In this document: one piece after another, positions 11,565-20,590 of the stretch
How the letters are laid out: every line of letters begins with the position of its first letter
Numbering within the stretch: position 1 is the stretch's first letter
Source: Galeruca laticollis
Lineage: Eukaryota; Arthropoda; Insecta; Coleoptera; Chrysomelidae
DNA length: 64,000 bases
Assembly (NCBI GenBank): GCA_963921935.1
Contig: OY998180.1
Span: forward strand, 100,699,610 to 100,763,609
Direction of reading: 5' to 3'
Position numbers and translations under genes: made by a program
The notes under the pieces: generated by a model
Seen by the model: only the letters and a program-made list of their open reading frames with translations
What the model was told of the DNA's origin: nothing
Databases searched by the model: none

Positions 11565-11885
11565 TGGTTTTTTAAATGAAACTAACTGTTTCTAAATAAT
11601 TCCACAATAAATTGAAAAAATGGTAAAAATTGACAATTGTTTCGATGTTACTATCATCGTCAGAATGACAAAAGTTACATCTCATGTGATACCTACCTGA
11701 TGTTTAATAATTATATTTGGCTAGACTTCATATACATTAACAGAGAAAAGAAGAAGATATGATATTACAAATATTAAAGCTTAGATATGATTTGCCTCAT
11801 GGGGATATCCTGGATATTTTTGTTCCCATTTTAGATCAGTATAACTGTGCAATGATATAGGAAACCAGGAAAACAATATCTGCAG
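11565..11885 (-). repeat. Dispersed repeat R, uninterrupted copy
   Basis: The inverse complement matches 3221-3473 followed directly by 6773-6890. It therefore shows the site as it was before the hAT insertion. The single ATTCTGAC is at 11659-11666 (inverse). The repeat itself sits in the Gypsy relic. Confidence 0.85.
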
Positions 11886-12289
11886 ATCTTTACCATTATT
11901 ACTTAAGAAGACAGTTTAAAAGTGGAGAACTCCCTAGATTTATCTATTCATTGACGACTTCATATTGTGTCTTCTTATATATAATTCTTCAAGGAAATCC
12001 AGTTCTTGTTTCTTATCACAAATATGTAGTATTTCTAGTTCTGTGTTAGGTGTCAATGAATGTTTAGGTCAAGTAGATGTTCTTCGTAGTGGGATTTCCC
12101 TGGTTGTTTTAATTATTTGAAACTTTTATTACTGAAGGTTTTTCCAATGGCAATTCCTCTGCCTTATGTTCATGCACAAGATCCTTTAATTTTCGAGCGT
12201 TTTATTTGCGAGTTTGAGCTCTTGTGATGATTACTAAGATATGTGAGTTGTCTATATATGTCTTTGAGTTCGTATATTGATATTCTTCT

Positions 12290-12560
12290 ATCTGCGCAAT
12301 CTACGCTTCCAGTCAAGTATTGTATTTCAAAATTGTATTCTTCTAATTCGAGTAAGTTTCGATGTAGGGTCTTTCAATGAGAATAAATGAGTTAAAGTTT
12401 TATAATCTGTTTTACTATGAATTGCAGAGTACCGTATAGATAACATTTAATGTGATTAATACCGCAATGAATTGCAAATCATTCTTTCAATATTATCCGT
12501 TTACTTATTTCACTTTTCTTAAAACATCGCGATGCAAATGCTATGGGTAGATCAATACAA
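12290..12560 (-). pseudogene. Gypsy RNase H fragment
   Basis: In shifting minus-strand frames the region reads TDYKTLTHLFSLKDPTSKLT, then EEYNFEIQYLTGS and a CADR remnant. This is the usual end of a Gypsy RNase H (DHKPL-x-x-L, then EEY-x-F-x-I-x-Y-x-x-G-x-x-N-x-x-ADALSR). It would degrade the RNA strand during reverse transcription. Frameshifted and cut off on its RT side by the Tigger insertion at 12699. Confidence 0.65.
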
Positions 12561-12698
12561 TCGTAGTTTTGGCTAAGTATAGCCGAACACGCATTATTTG
12601 AAGCGACTGTAATCAAGATGCATTGTTTATTAAAATCTGGGTATTTCAAGATTGGTGATCAAATTAAAGCTGATTTAAGAGTATCAAATGAATGTTTA

Positions 12699-15218
12699 GG
12701 GTAAGGTGGGCAAATACCGGTCAGATGGACAATGCCGGTCAGACCTTAAAAATGATTATTGGCAACAATGCAATGTGGCCTCAAATATGCCAGCTGACCT
12801 ACGATTTTCGACAGCCGATTGATATTCAGTTAATGTTAAAACTTTGGTTAGTGCAGATCACCACGTGTTTTCGGCAATTCTGATGTAAGATTTACGGTAA
12901 GTGAAATAAGGTTTGGAGATAAAATCCTTCTCTCTTTTCATAAAAACTTAGTTGATACATAAAGGTTGACTTTTTTTCTTTAGTGTCCTATAAAAAGATA
13001 GAATAAAAAACATTTTTTTTCATAAAAAAATGACCCATAAGAAAAATTGTTACAGGTGGGTAATACCGGTCAAGTGACCGGCATTACCCACTGTTTATGT
13101 TAATGGTTATTTCATTTTTAATTGTCTTTACATATGTCTCGAAATCGAAAAAGATTAACTGGTAAAGCAAAATGGATCAGAGATAATTTGAAGCAAGCGA
13201 TAGAAGACATTCAAAATGGAACGAGTATAAGACAAGCTTCAAAAAAATACGCAATTCAATTTTCAACGGTACAAGAAAGAGTAAAAAATAAAAAAGACTC
13301 AGCACCTATAATGGGAAGAAAACCTGTGTTTTCAACTGAACAGGAACTGGAAATTGCTAATCAAATTAAACACTTGGCGTCCATTTTTACGGTGTTACCA
13401 CAAAAGAACTAAGAAGGTTTGTTTTTGAGTTTGCTGAGAGAAACCATATTATACATAATTTTAACGCAACGCAAAGGCTGGCTGGAAAAGACTGGCTGAG
13501 AAGTTTCATCAGACGCACTCCCACCATATCAGTGCGAAAAGCTGAGGCTACCAGTCTAAATCGTCTGACTGGTTTCAACAAGGATGAAATAGCTAGATTT
13601 TATAAACTGATGGAAGAAGTGATGTCAAAATATAACTTTTCCCCTAGCAAAATATATAACGCAGATGAAACGGGAATCACAACTGTCCAGGATCCAGGAA
13701 AGATACTCGCAACCAAAGGACAAAAAAGAGTTGGTGTGGTAACTAGCGGCGAAAGAGGCCGAAATATTACTGTCATGTGTGCTATGAATGCTGCAGGGGG
13801 ATTTATTCCGCCCATGTTTATCTTCCCCAGAAAGAGACTAAGCCCTCTCCTGGAAAAAGATGGACCTGCAGAAGCTCTTTATAAATATTCACTGAATGGC
13901 TGGATCGATAAAATATTTTTTGTGACTGGTTAACGCATTTTAGAAATCACGCTAAACCCACGAAAGACGAGCCGGTTTTATTAATAATAGACAACCACTC
14001 CAGCCATATTTCTTTGAGGTCGTACGAGTTTTGCAAAGAAAATCACATTGTTATGGTATCAATTCCACCACACAGTTCACATAAAATACAACCATTAGAT
14101 GTGGTCTTCTACGGGCCCCTGAAAACCGAATACAGAAATCAGTGCAATTTATTTATGAAGACGCAGTTGATGTAGCGTCTTTATTCAATAAAGCTTATTC
14201 AACTGTGGCTACAATTAGCAAAGGAGAAGCTGGTTTCAGAAGCGGTGGTATCTGTCCTCTTAACTGCAACGTTTTTAATGAACAAGACTTCTTGCCTTCC
14301 GAGTTATTGAATCAGGACGTCATTGCCATACAAGATAACGAAGCTGATATATCTTTCAGCAATGATCCCCAAGCTGTAGCAAGCGATGATGCTCTACCAA
14401 AGACTTCTACAAATAAAGAGCAACACGAAATTCCTTCAACTTCTTCAGGATTTCTCTCTTTTCAACAAATTCTTCCCGTTCCTAAACTAGCACGCGAAAA
14501 TACTTACAGCTACACCATTGAAGCAAGAGTTGGAAGAAAAGGAAGCCAAGAAACAGCTAAAGGAAAAGAAGAAATTAAAGGTACAACCTTCTAAAATGAA
14601 TCTTGATGAAAAAAGGAATAATTTAAGAAATAAGAGAGAATCCCATAAAAGAAAATTATTTGATGAAAACTCATCAGATTCTGATGTTGATGTTCAATAT
14701 GATAATAATGAACATGAAAATGTCGATGAAGATATATGTTTGATTTGTAATGATTATGGAAAGAATAATAAGCAGTGGTACAGATGTACAGATGCGGAAG
14801 ATGGGCACATTCTGAATGCAGTGGATGGGACACACCTGTAGGATACACATGTGATGAATGTCAGCCTTTTACTTAGATAGTTAGATTGTTTTTGTTTTTA
14901 TTTTCTTTTTATTTCTATAAACAATATTTTGGTAAAAAACGGTTATTTGAAGTTTACTTAATTATATTTAAAGCATTTTTCTTCTTGACCGGTATTGCCC
15001 GCATAAGTGACCGGAATTCCCCTATCTGTATGACAATGCCAGTCAAATGCACATTTTTGTTTTTTTTTGTTATCATAAAAATATAGAAAACATTTTGAAA
15101 GATTTTCAGATCAAAAAAGCTTTTAAGTGTACTATTGATTGCTATCTTAAAATTATGACTTATTTTTTTACTTGGAAAAAAATTTTTCTTAAGTGACCGC
15201 CATTTGCCCACTTTACCC
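12699..15218 (+). mobile_element. pogo/Tigger-like DNA transposon, 2520 bp, defective
   Basis: The terminal inverted repeats match over about 25 bp (left GGGTAAGGTGGGCAAATACC; right, inverted, GGGTAAAGTGGGCAAATGGC). They are flanked by TA at 12697-12698 and 15219-15220, the Tc1/mariner-type target duplication. Sub-terminal copies of the end motif (ACCGGTCA and TGACCGGCATTACCC) lie near 13054-13092 and 14985-15048. They are probably extra transposase-binding sites. The element sits in the pol gene of a Gypsy relic. It contains one broken transposase gene. Confidence 0.93.
13122..14876 (+). pseudogene. Tigger-type DDE transposase with C-terminal zinc finger, frameshifted
   Basis: The first frame (13122-13412) has a psq/CENP-B-like helix-turn-helix (IQNGTSIRQASKKYAIQFST) for end binding. 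After a shift near 13400 come ELRRFVFEFAERN and the catalytic core. The first Asp lies in KIYNADETGI (about 13660), then AAGGFIPPMFIFPRKR. A shift near 13925 leads to the second Asp in LLIIDNHSSH (about 13985) and the third in IQPLDVVFYGPLK (about 14095). Another shift leads to the C-terminal tail (14142-14841). The tail ends in a Cys/His-rich PHD-like finger: CLICNDYG, then WYRC, and in the next frame RWAHSECSGWDTP and CDECQ to a TAG near 14875. At least four breaks. All three acidic residues are present, so the loss of activity comes from frame breaks. Confidence 0.9.
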
Positions 15219-15220
15219 TA

Positions 15221-16023
15221 CATTTTTTTGACCAATCGAATTGTGCATTTTTCCTTGATAATCTATATAGTTCTGCAAATTTTGGAATGAATCCTCTGTA
15301 ATAGTTACATAATGCAACAGATCCTCTAACCTCATTTGAATTTTTAGAAACTGTGTATTATTCTATGACTGTATATTTTGCCTCGTCTGTAAGGATTTGA
15401 CAAATTATGACCTAAATAAGTGACTTCCCGCCTGAAGAATCGGAATTTTTGTGGATTTAGTTTTAAGTTGAATGCACGTCATGCTTCGAAGACTTATCTG
15501 AGATTGTCCAGAGTATGATTTTCCGAAATTCCTATGACCATTATATCATCCATGTAAAGAAGTGCTTTTTCCGGAGTTAAACCTGAGAAAGCTATTGAAA
15601 TCATTCCTGAAAAACTGTTAGGACTTTTTTTGATCTGCCAAACTGATCTAAAATTAAGTCAATTCTGAATAAAGGAAATTTATTTGTAATTATTTTCTTA
15701 TTCAATTTCCTGAAATCTATGCATAATCTCAATGCCTTTTCATTGCTAGTAGACTTCTTAGGTACTAATAGTACTGAACTATTATAATATGATGTTGAAC
15801 CTTCCATGATTCCTTGTTTCAGAAGTTGCTGTACTTGATTATTTAATTCAGAAATTAAGGAATGGGGAATACGATAGTTTTTAATGTATACGGGGGTATT
15901 GTCCCATACCAACAGCCTTTGCTTGTAAAAATTGTTATGAGTAAACATGTAATTTTTCCACGCGAAAATGTCTGAAAATGTTTCACATAGATTAGTTAAA
16001 CCATCTCTCACGTATTCTGGCAC
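15221..16023 (-). pseudogene. Gypsy reverse transcriptase fragment
   Basis: The frame at 16023-15601 begins near the RT N-terminus: IPHSLISELNNQVQQLLKQG, STSYYNSSVLLVPKK and LRLCIDFRKLNKK. After a shift the active site LLYMDDIMVIG (YMDD box) lies near 15560, followed by LKLNPQKF near 15470. The RT copies the element's RNA into cDNA. The distal part is interrupted by the Tigger element at 15218. The conserved order and YMDD make the call firm; the gene is dead. Confidence 0.85.
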
Positions 16024-16975
16024 ATTTAGATTTCAGCTCTTTCATTCTATTCTTGCTTTAATTTACTATAGTGTATACATGAAACAAATCTAAGTTCAAA
16101 ATTTCGATATCAGTGGTTTTCATTGGTATACTTTCATAATTTGTGTTTTAAATTCTAACATAAGAATTTTTCCCTGTCCTGTCATATCACACTGTTCCAC
16201 GGAAAGAAATGTTTGATACCATCGTTATAATAAGAGAGTTAAATAATGAACTGCGAATTTCTTTCTGTGTAGTGTATTCCATATAATAATATCCAACAGT
16301 CGTAATTATTTCTTTTAATTAAACAATAAAATTTTCGAAATAATTTCGGAATCATTTACCTAATTCATGTTACGTCTATGCCATTCGGCCTTAAAAGTAA
16401 ATCAGTATTTAAATTAGAATAATTTCCTGACACAACAAAAGCGTCGTGTTACTTGAAACCTTCGCTACATGGTATTTAGAAAATTTGTGATTCCTACAGT
16501 TTTCAAAATAGGGATCAAAAAAGTTTTTGCAAGTGTTTCACGATTTGCCAAAATTTTACAGACTCGATAAGTAGTTGATATTTAGATTTCACCACTCGGT
16601 CAATGTGTGTTATTCTATTATTGTAACTAGTCGGGTTTCTGTTGTGTAGTTCATTATTGGTCTTTGGTAGCTTTCTATATTCTTGATTTGGCCTCAATTC
16701 GTAAATATTTCATATAGTAAGGACATTTCTTCATTAGCTTGCTTTTTATGTATCGGAGTAATATATTAGGATTTTCACAATTTCTAATTAGTGTATTCCG
16801 TGAATTAATAATATTTTAATGCAGTTCAATAATTTTTCTTTTCTTACTGACTCAACTTTAAACCTAATCGTTAGCATTTTTATCAAAACTGATAACAGAA
16901 ATTGTTATTCTTATCCTAATTTACAACTCGTTTTCGCATATTTATCTAAAACCATTGAAGTGACTGAACTTTAAA
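16024..16975. other. Decayed DNA, possibly Gypsy upstream region
   Basis: This lies on the 5' side of the minus-strand Gypsy RT, where protease and gag would be. No protease motif or zinc knuckle was found. A small minus-strand frame (16697-16515) is Asn/Arg-rich and could be a gag scrap, but I cannot support that. Confidence 0.35.
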
Positions 16976-17110
16976 GCTCTTCTTTAGCATTCGATATTTT
17001 TTTATGGGTCTTCCTCGTTTCTTTTTAATGCTTTCTACAGAGAAGAAGACCTTCCTGGTGCATCTACAGTCTGGTATTCGTAATATATGGCCTAGCCCTC
17101 TGGATCATTG
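16976..17110 (-). pseudogene. RTE-type LINE, C-terminal scrap
   Basis: One minus-strand frame reads DCRCTRKVFFSVESIKKKRG followed by RPIKKYRMLK. This resembles the tail that follows the RT of RTE-like LINEs (R-x-x-K-V, then GKR-x-RGRP-x-x-x-W). It is probably from the same element as the RT fragments at 17263-17315 and 19427-20069, with internal deletion. Confidence 0.5.
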
Positions 17111-17315
17111 TACTCGGACTGTTCCAGTTATTTTTGGTCTTATATATGCAAGCTCATTATCTAATTATTTGTGCGTATTCTCCATTCTCTGCTATTCTAC
17201 TTACTTATAACCTGTACCCTTACAGGTGAGTGCTGTTTAGTGGAGTTGCGTTTTCCATACATCCTCTTTTTATCCCCGTCAAAAGGCTTTTGTCAGGTCT
17301 ATGAATCAGTAGTAT

Positions 17316-17319
17316 ATAT
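17316..17319. repeat. 4-bp target duplication ATAT (left)
   Basis: ATAT flanks the LTR element here and at 19423-19426. Keeping one copy restores the interrupted RT reading frame. Confidence 0.8.
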
Positions 17320-17844
17320 TGTAATGTTTTTCTAATTTATTTAAACAGTAAACGCGTGGGATAAACTTTAAACACACGGTATGGCTACTTACGAATTTAT
17401 TTAAACACTAAACTACTCACTAACACTTGATTTATATACACTTAACTATTCACTTAAATTTAATTTATATACACACAACCTCAATTATTAGGTAATTTAT
17501 ATCAACACTTTACTGTTCGCTATTTCAGTGTATTCTTGTTTATTTGTCGATATCACTTTATCAACTAAACTGACTCTCCATGGTCGGTCCTTTATATATA
17601 TATATATATATATATATATTAGTGCCTTTTTTACTAGATACTTCTAGATTGCGGCATACACAAAAAAACAATTGGCTCTCGCATTTTCTAGATAAGACTG
17701 GTCACAAAAACGATGTCTAGATAAGATAGTCACAATCGTAAACAATTCTAAGAAATACCTGCGCATCGGTCATAATTTTAACTTCGATACATGGCTTAGA
17801 CAGAGTCGGATTCAGGGACTATACCAGTGCGCTGCTTCGTAACA
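17320..17844 (-). repeat. 3' LTR of copy A
   Basis: 525 bp. The plus-strand text starts TGTAATG and ends GTAACA, so on the element strand it begins TGTTACGAAG and ends CATTACA. It is close to the LTRs at 18919-19422 and 45969-46460. It is longer than its partner mainly because of a TA microsatellite at about 17592-17619. Confidence 0.9.
17592..17619. repeat. TA microsatellite within LTR
   Basis: About 14 TA units at the TATA-box position of the LTR. The partner LTR has only a few units (TATATATTA), so the run expanded after insertion. Confidence 0.9.
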
Positions 17845-17890
17845 TTACCCCCTCCTTAAATGGCAGTTCCTCCTGGAACTTTTGAGTAAC

Positions 17891-18120
17891 CAGTTGGATT
17901 GGCGAGTCATCAGGAACATGATAGAGGTTATATCTTTCGAGATACCGCTGTCCAAATATTAATTTGCAGCTACGACCCCCGTTATAAGTATCCGATGAAG
18001 ACGGTGCCCTGCTATTTCCATAAGATCGGAAAGTGTAGAAATGGGGCCAGTTGCCGATTCAAACATCCAGTCTTGGCTACACAAAAGTTCCAGGAGGTAC
18101 TGCTATTTAAGGAGGGGGTA
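17891..18120 (+). pseudogene. End of macro domain plus CCCH zinc finger (inverted piece of copy A)
   Basis: The frame begins QLDWRVIRNMIE, the segment that in OARD1/TARG1-type macro domains follows the catalytic GLD-x-L-x-W loop. After a one-base shift it reads FRDTAVQILICSYD, the last beta strand. The CCCH finger CYFHKIGKCRNGASCRFKH follows (Cys-x7-Cys-x5-Cys-x3-His). The tail QKFQEVLLFKEG runs into the polypurine tract. The longer copy at 45360-45990 lacks the LDW segment through a small deletion. This fragment therefore supplies independent evidence that the ancestral element had a complete macro domain. The piece is in opposite orientation to the rest of copy A. Confidence 0.8.
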
Positions 18121-18121
18121 A

Positions 18122-18262
18122 TGTTACGAAGCAGCACACTAGTATAGTCCCTGAATCCGACTCTGTCTAAGCCTTGTATGAAAGTTAAAATTATGGCGGA
18201 TGCGTAGGGATATCTTAGAATTGTTTACGATTGTGACTATCTTATCTAGACAATGTTTTTGT
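18122..18262 (+). repeat. Inverted partial LTR inside copy A
   Basis: It starts TGTTACGAAGCAGC directly after the polypurine tract and follows the first 140 bp of the LTR at 45969. It then breaks off at the junction with gag (minus strand) near 18263. Confidence 0.85.
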
Positions 18263-18874
18263 CATGCAGGGTTTCGTTTGCTCGGTTTTCTTTTCTTCCG
18301 CTGGTGTGTCTTATATCTGTCATCTTTTTTTCTAACTCCTTGATTTTCTCGTCCATCGTTGTCATCTTATTCTCAATCTTCTCGTCCATCGTTGTAATAT
18401 TATTCTAAATCTTCTCGTCCATCGTTGACATTTTATTCTCGATTTCAGATTTTAGAGACGAAATTTCATTTTCAACGTCAGCGGGCAATGTCATTTTCAT
18501 TAATAAGATATCGGCAGATATATCGTTCTTCAAAGCAGAAATCTTGTCGTCAATATTAGCAGAAATATTAGCAGAAATGTCGTTCTTCATAACAGAAATC
18601 TTCTCGTCCTTGTTAGCAAAAATGTCGTTTTTCACAGCAAAAATCTTCTCGTCCATGTTCTTTCTCTTCCATGGCAGAAATCTTCTCGTCCATGTTAGCA
18701 GAAATTGACGAGATTAAGGTGGAAGCCTGTTCCTGGATCAAAGCCGTCGTTTTCCAGTTCCACTTTAAGTCTTTCTACTAATTCACTTTTCATACCGGCG
18801 GACGTTTCCAACTCACGATCTTCCAATTCTGCTTCTAACTCAGTCACTTTCAAGTCACATAGTCTCTTGGCCAT
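18263..18874 (-). pseudogene. gag N-terminus with SAP-like motif and coiled-coil repeats (copy A)
   Basis: The start is the ATG complementary to 18872-18874, 27 bp downstream of the primer-binding site. The first 40 or so residues read LKVTELEAELEDRELETSAG, then KSELVERLKVEL. This fits the SAP helix-turn-helix pattern (L-x-V-x-E-L-x-x-E-L-x-x-R, G-x-K-x-x-L-x-x-R-L), a DNA-binding motif. Degenerate repeats of MDEKI-x-A-x-KNDISAN follow and predict a coiled coil for Gag multimerisation. The frame has at least one shift and one stop, and ends at the inversion junction near 18263. The region from about 18600 leftwards matches 42690-42900 of copy B, which lacks this N-terminus. Confidence 0.75.
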
Positions 18875-18900
18875 TTCTACGTAGCAATTTATTTATATTA

Positions 18901-18917
18901 TCCCACTTCTGACACCA
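18901..18917 (-). promoter_or_regulatory. Primer-binding site of copy A
   Basis: One base inside the 5' LTR, the element strand reads TGGTGTCAGAAGTGGGA. It is complementary to a tRNA 3' end of the form ...CUGACACCA. That acceptor fits leucine tRNAs that begin GUCAG; the tRNA identity is inference. Confidence 0.75.
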
Positions 18918-18918
18918 A

Positions 18919-19422
18919 TGTAATGTTTTTCTAATTTATTTAAACAGTAAACGGGTGGGATAAACTTTAAACACACGGTATGGCTACTTACGAATTTATT
19001 TAAACACTAAACTACGCACTAACACTTAATTTATATACACTCAACTATTCACTTAAATTTAATTTATATACACACAACATCAATTATTAATTTATATCAA
19101 CACTTTACTGTTCGCTATTTCACTGTCTTCTTGTTTATTTGTCGAGATCACTTTATCAACTGAACTGACTCTCCGTGGTCAGTCCTTTATATATATTAGT
19201 GCCTTTTTTACTAGATAATTCTAGATTGCGGCTTACACAAAAAAAATAACTGGCTCTCGAATTTTCTATATAAGACTGGTCACAAAAACAATGTCTAGAT
19301 AAGATAGTCACAATCGTAAACAATTCTAAGAAATCCCTGCGCATCCGCCATAATTTTAACTTTCAAACATGGCTTAGACAGTGTCGGATTTAGGAACTAT
19401 ACCAGTGTGCTGTTTCGTAAAA
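18919..19422 (-). repeat. 5' LTR of copy A
   Basis: 504 bp, near-identical in order to 17320-17844. The outermost bases on the element strand are TTTTACG instead of TGTTACG, a point change at the terminal TG. Flanked by ATAT at 19423-19426. Confidence 0.9.
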
Positions 19423-19426
19423 ATAT

Positions 19427-20069
19427 TTCGGTCTTCTTTTATGGTTTTTTCTCTTAGATGTCTCGTAAAAAACATCGCGTTCGTTGTACCTCTGTTTGGT
19501 CTGAATCCAAACTGCGTTTCTTCTAATGTATGTCCCACTTTTTCCTTTAGTCTTTTCTCCTTAATTGTGGCACACACTTTGGACACTGTACTAGTCAATG
19601 CGATGCCTCTGTAATTTCGGTATTCTCTTTTATCCCCTTTTTTCTAAATTCCCGTCCTCGGATGTTTTGTCTTCATGAGCCCTCTTAGATAACTCACTAC
19701 TTTTTCTGGCATTTCGATTAGAATGTCCGCAGTTATTTTGTCATGTCCCGGTGCTTTCCCTAATTTAGGTTTTTCTATAGCGTCTTTCACCTCCTTTTGC
19801 TAATTTTTTCATTGGAATCTAATTCAGTCTCTTATCTAGTTTGTGTACTTGTATCATATTTATTTTTATCTTCGTCTGCCACTTCTAAAAGTTCTTTAAA
19901 GTAATCCCTCCATATTTCCTTGATGTTATCCTCGTTACTTACAAGATTTCCATTTTTGTCTTTTATGTTTGATGTCGTTTCTTTCTTCCCTGCTGTTTTA
20001 ACTCCTCCAAATGTCTTTGCAAGTACTTTTCTTTCCCAAATATCCAGCTGTATCTCGTTCTGCTGTATC
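19427..20069 (-). pseudogene. RTE-like reverse transcriptase, N-terminal part
   Basis: The minus-strand frame at 20069-19832 contains WERKVLAKTFGG and KDKNGNLVSNEDNIKEIWRD, the linker before the RT of RTE-like LINEs. The part at 19598-19427 contains SKVCATIKEKRLKEKVG, ETQFGFRPNRGTTNAM and TRHLREKTIKEDRNI. The motif with FIDLTKAF (which holds the first catalytic Asp) is displaced to 17315 by the LTR insertion. The YADD region is missing. Broken and inactive. Confidence 0.7.
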
Positions 20070-20144
20070 ATGAATGAATGAATGAATGAATGAATGAATG
20101 AATGAATGAATGAATGAATGAATGAATGAATGAATGAATGAATG
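20070..20144. repeat. ATGA/TGAA tetranucleotide tail of LINE
   Basis: About 18 copies of TGAA on the plus strand (ATTC on the element strand). It lies exactly at the 3' end of the minus-strand LINE, so it is that element's tail. Confidence 0.92.
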
Positions 20145-20590
20145 TTTGTTTATTTATAAATACATATACATGTTTACATACAAAAAAATAAAAATACATA
20201 TCATCGAATAATAATCTAAACATAACATAATAACTATAAAAAAAAAAATAATCTGAGGTATAGTGTTCACGAACAGATGTGATGTACATTAAATAAACAA
20301 GAGTAGTGGGGTACCCGACTAAGTTCATCAAAGAACTTGTCTTCGGGTATTAATTCTTTACAGAACATATATCTTAAATGAGTCTAACAAATGTTGAAAC
20401 TTAGAAAAAAAAATAACGCAACAGTACTAACCAGCATTTACATGTATCATATATTATAATTATAACACTAATAACTAACAACTTTACAGGTGCAAGACAT
20501 CTATTCAGGACAATTAACATTTTTATAAACTAAGAATATACACTCATACACACACATACAAACACATGGTGCAAAAACAACAAACAACAT

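Larger units (their letters stand above)
10244..16023 (-). mobile_element. Gypsy-type LTR retrotransposon relic, split by later insertions
   Basis: Minus-strand pol pieces appear in the correct order from right to left: reverse transcriptase (16023 down to about 15221), RNase H (about 12560-12290) and integrase (10973-10244). The gap between RT and RNase H is the Tigger element at 12699-15218. The gap between RNase H and integrase holds repeat R (11565-11885) and a hairpin repeat (about 10985-11440). No LTRs could be identified. Many stops and shifts make it inactive. Another piece of the same family lies at 23280-23640 (plus strand). Confidence 0.8.
17320..19422 (-). mobile_element. Rearranged LTR retrotransposon of the macro-CCCH family, copy A
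   Basis: Minus-strand order: 5' LTR (18919-19422), primer-binding site, SAP-bearing start of gag (18874-18263), then an inverted segment (17891-18262, plus orientation) with the end of the macro domain, CCCH finger, polypurine tract and part of an LTR. Next come about 45 bp of the normal minus-strand 3' end, and the 3' LTR (17320-17844). Most of gag and pol is missing. The 4-bp duplication and RT context show it integrated as one unit or was rearranged in place afterwards. The related copy is 42665-46460. Confidence 0.88.
17263..20069 (-). mobile_element. RTE-type LINE fragment split by an LTR element
   Basis: Minus-strand RT sequence runs from 20069 (NIKDKNGNLVSNEDNIKEIW, DYFKELLE) through 19620-19427 (ETQFGFRPNRGTTNAM and EDRNI). 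It resumes on the other side of the LTR element at 17315 with FIDLTKAF. Removing 17320-19422 and one ATAT joins EDRNI directly to the FIDLTKAF block. So the LTR element inserted in the RT active region. The piece is 5' truncated, has stops and ends at the tetranucleotide tail of another LINE at 20070. Confidence 0.75.

Noticed and set aside
16515..16697. Possible Gypsy gag scrap
   Set aside because: Asn/Arg-rich but without zinc knuckle or any conserved Gag block.
17004..17210. 68-codon plus-strand frame
   Set aside because: Antisense of the RTE C-terminal scrap.
20068..20331. Frame ending in repeated His-Ser-Phe-Ile
   Set aside because: Translation of the tetranucleotide tail of the LINE.
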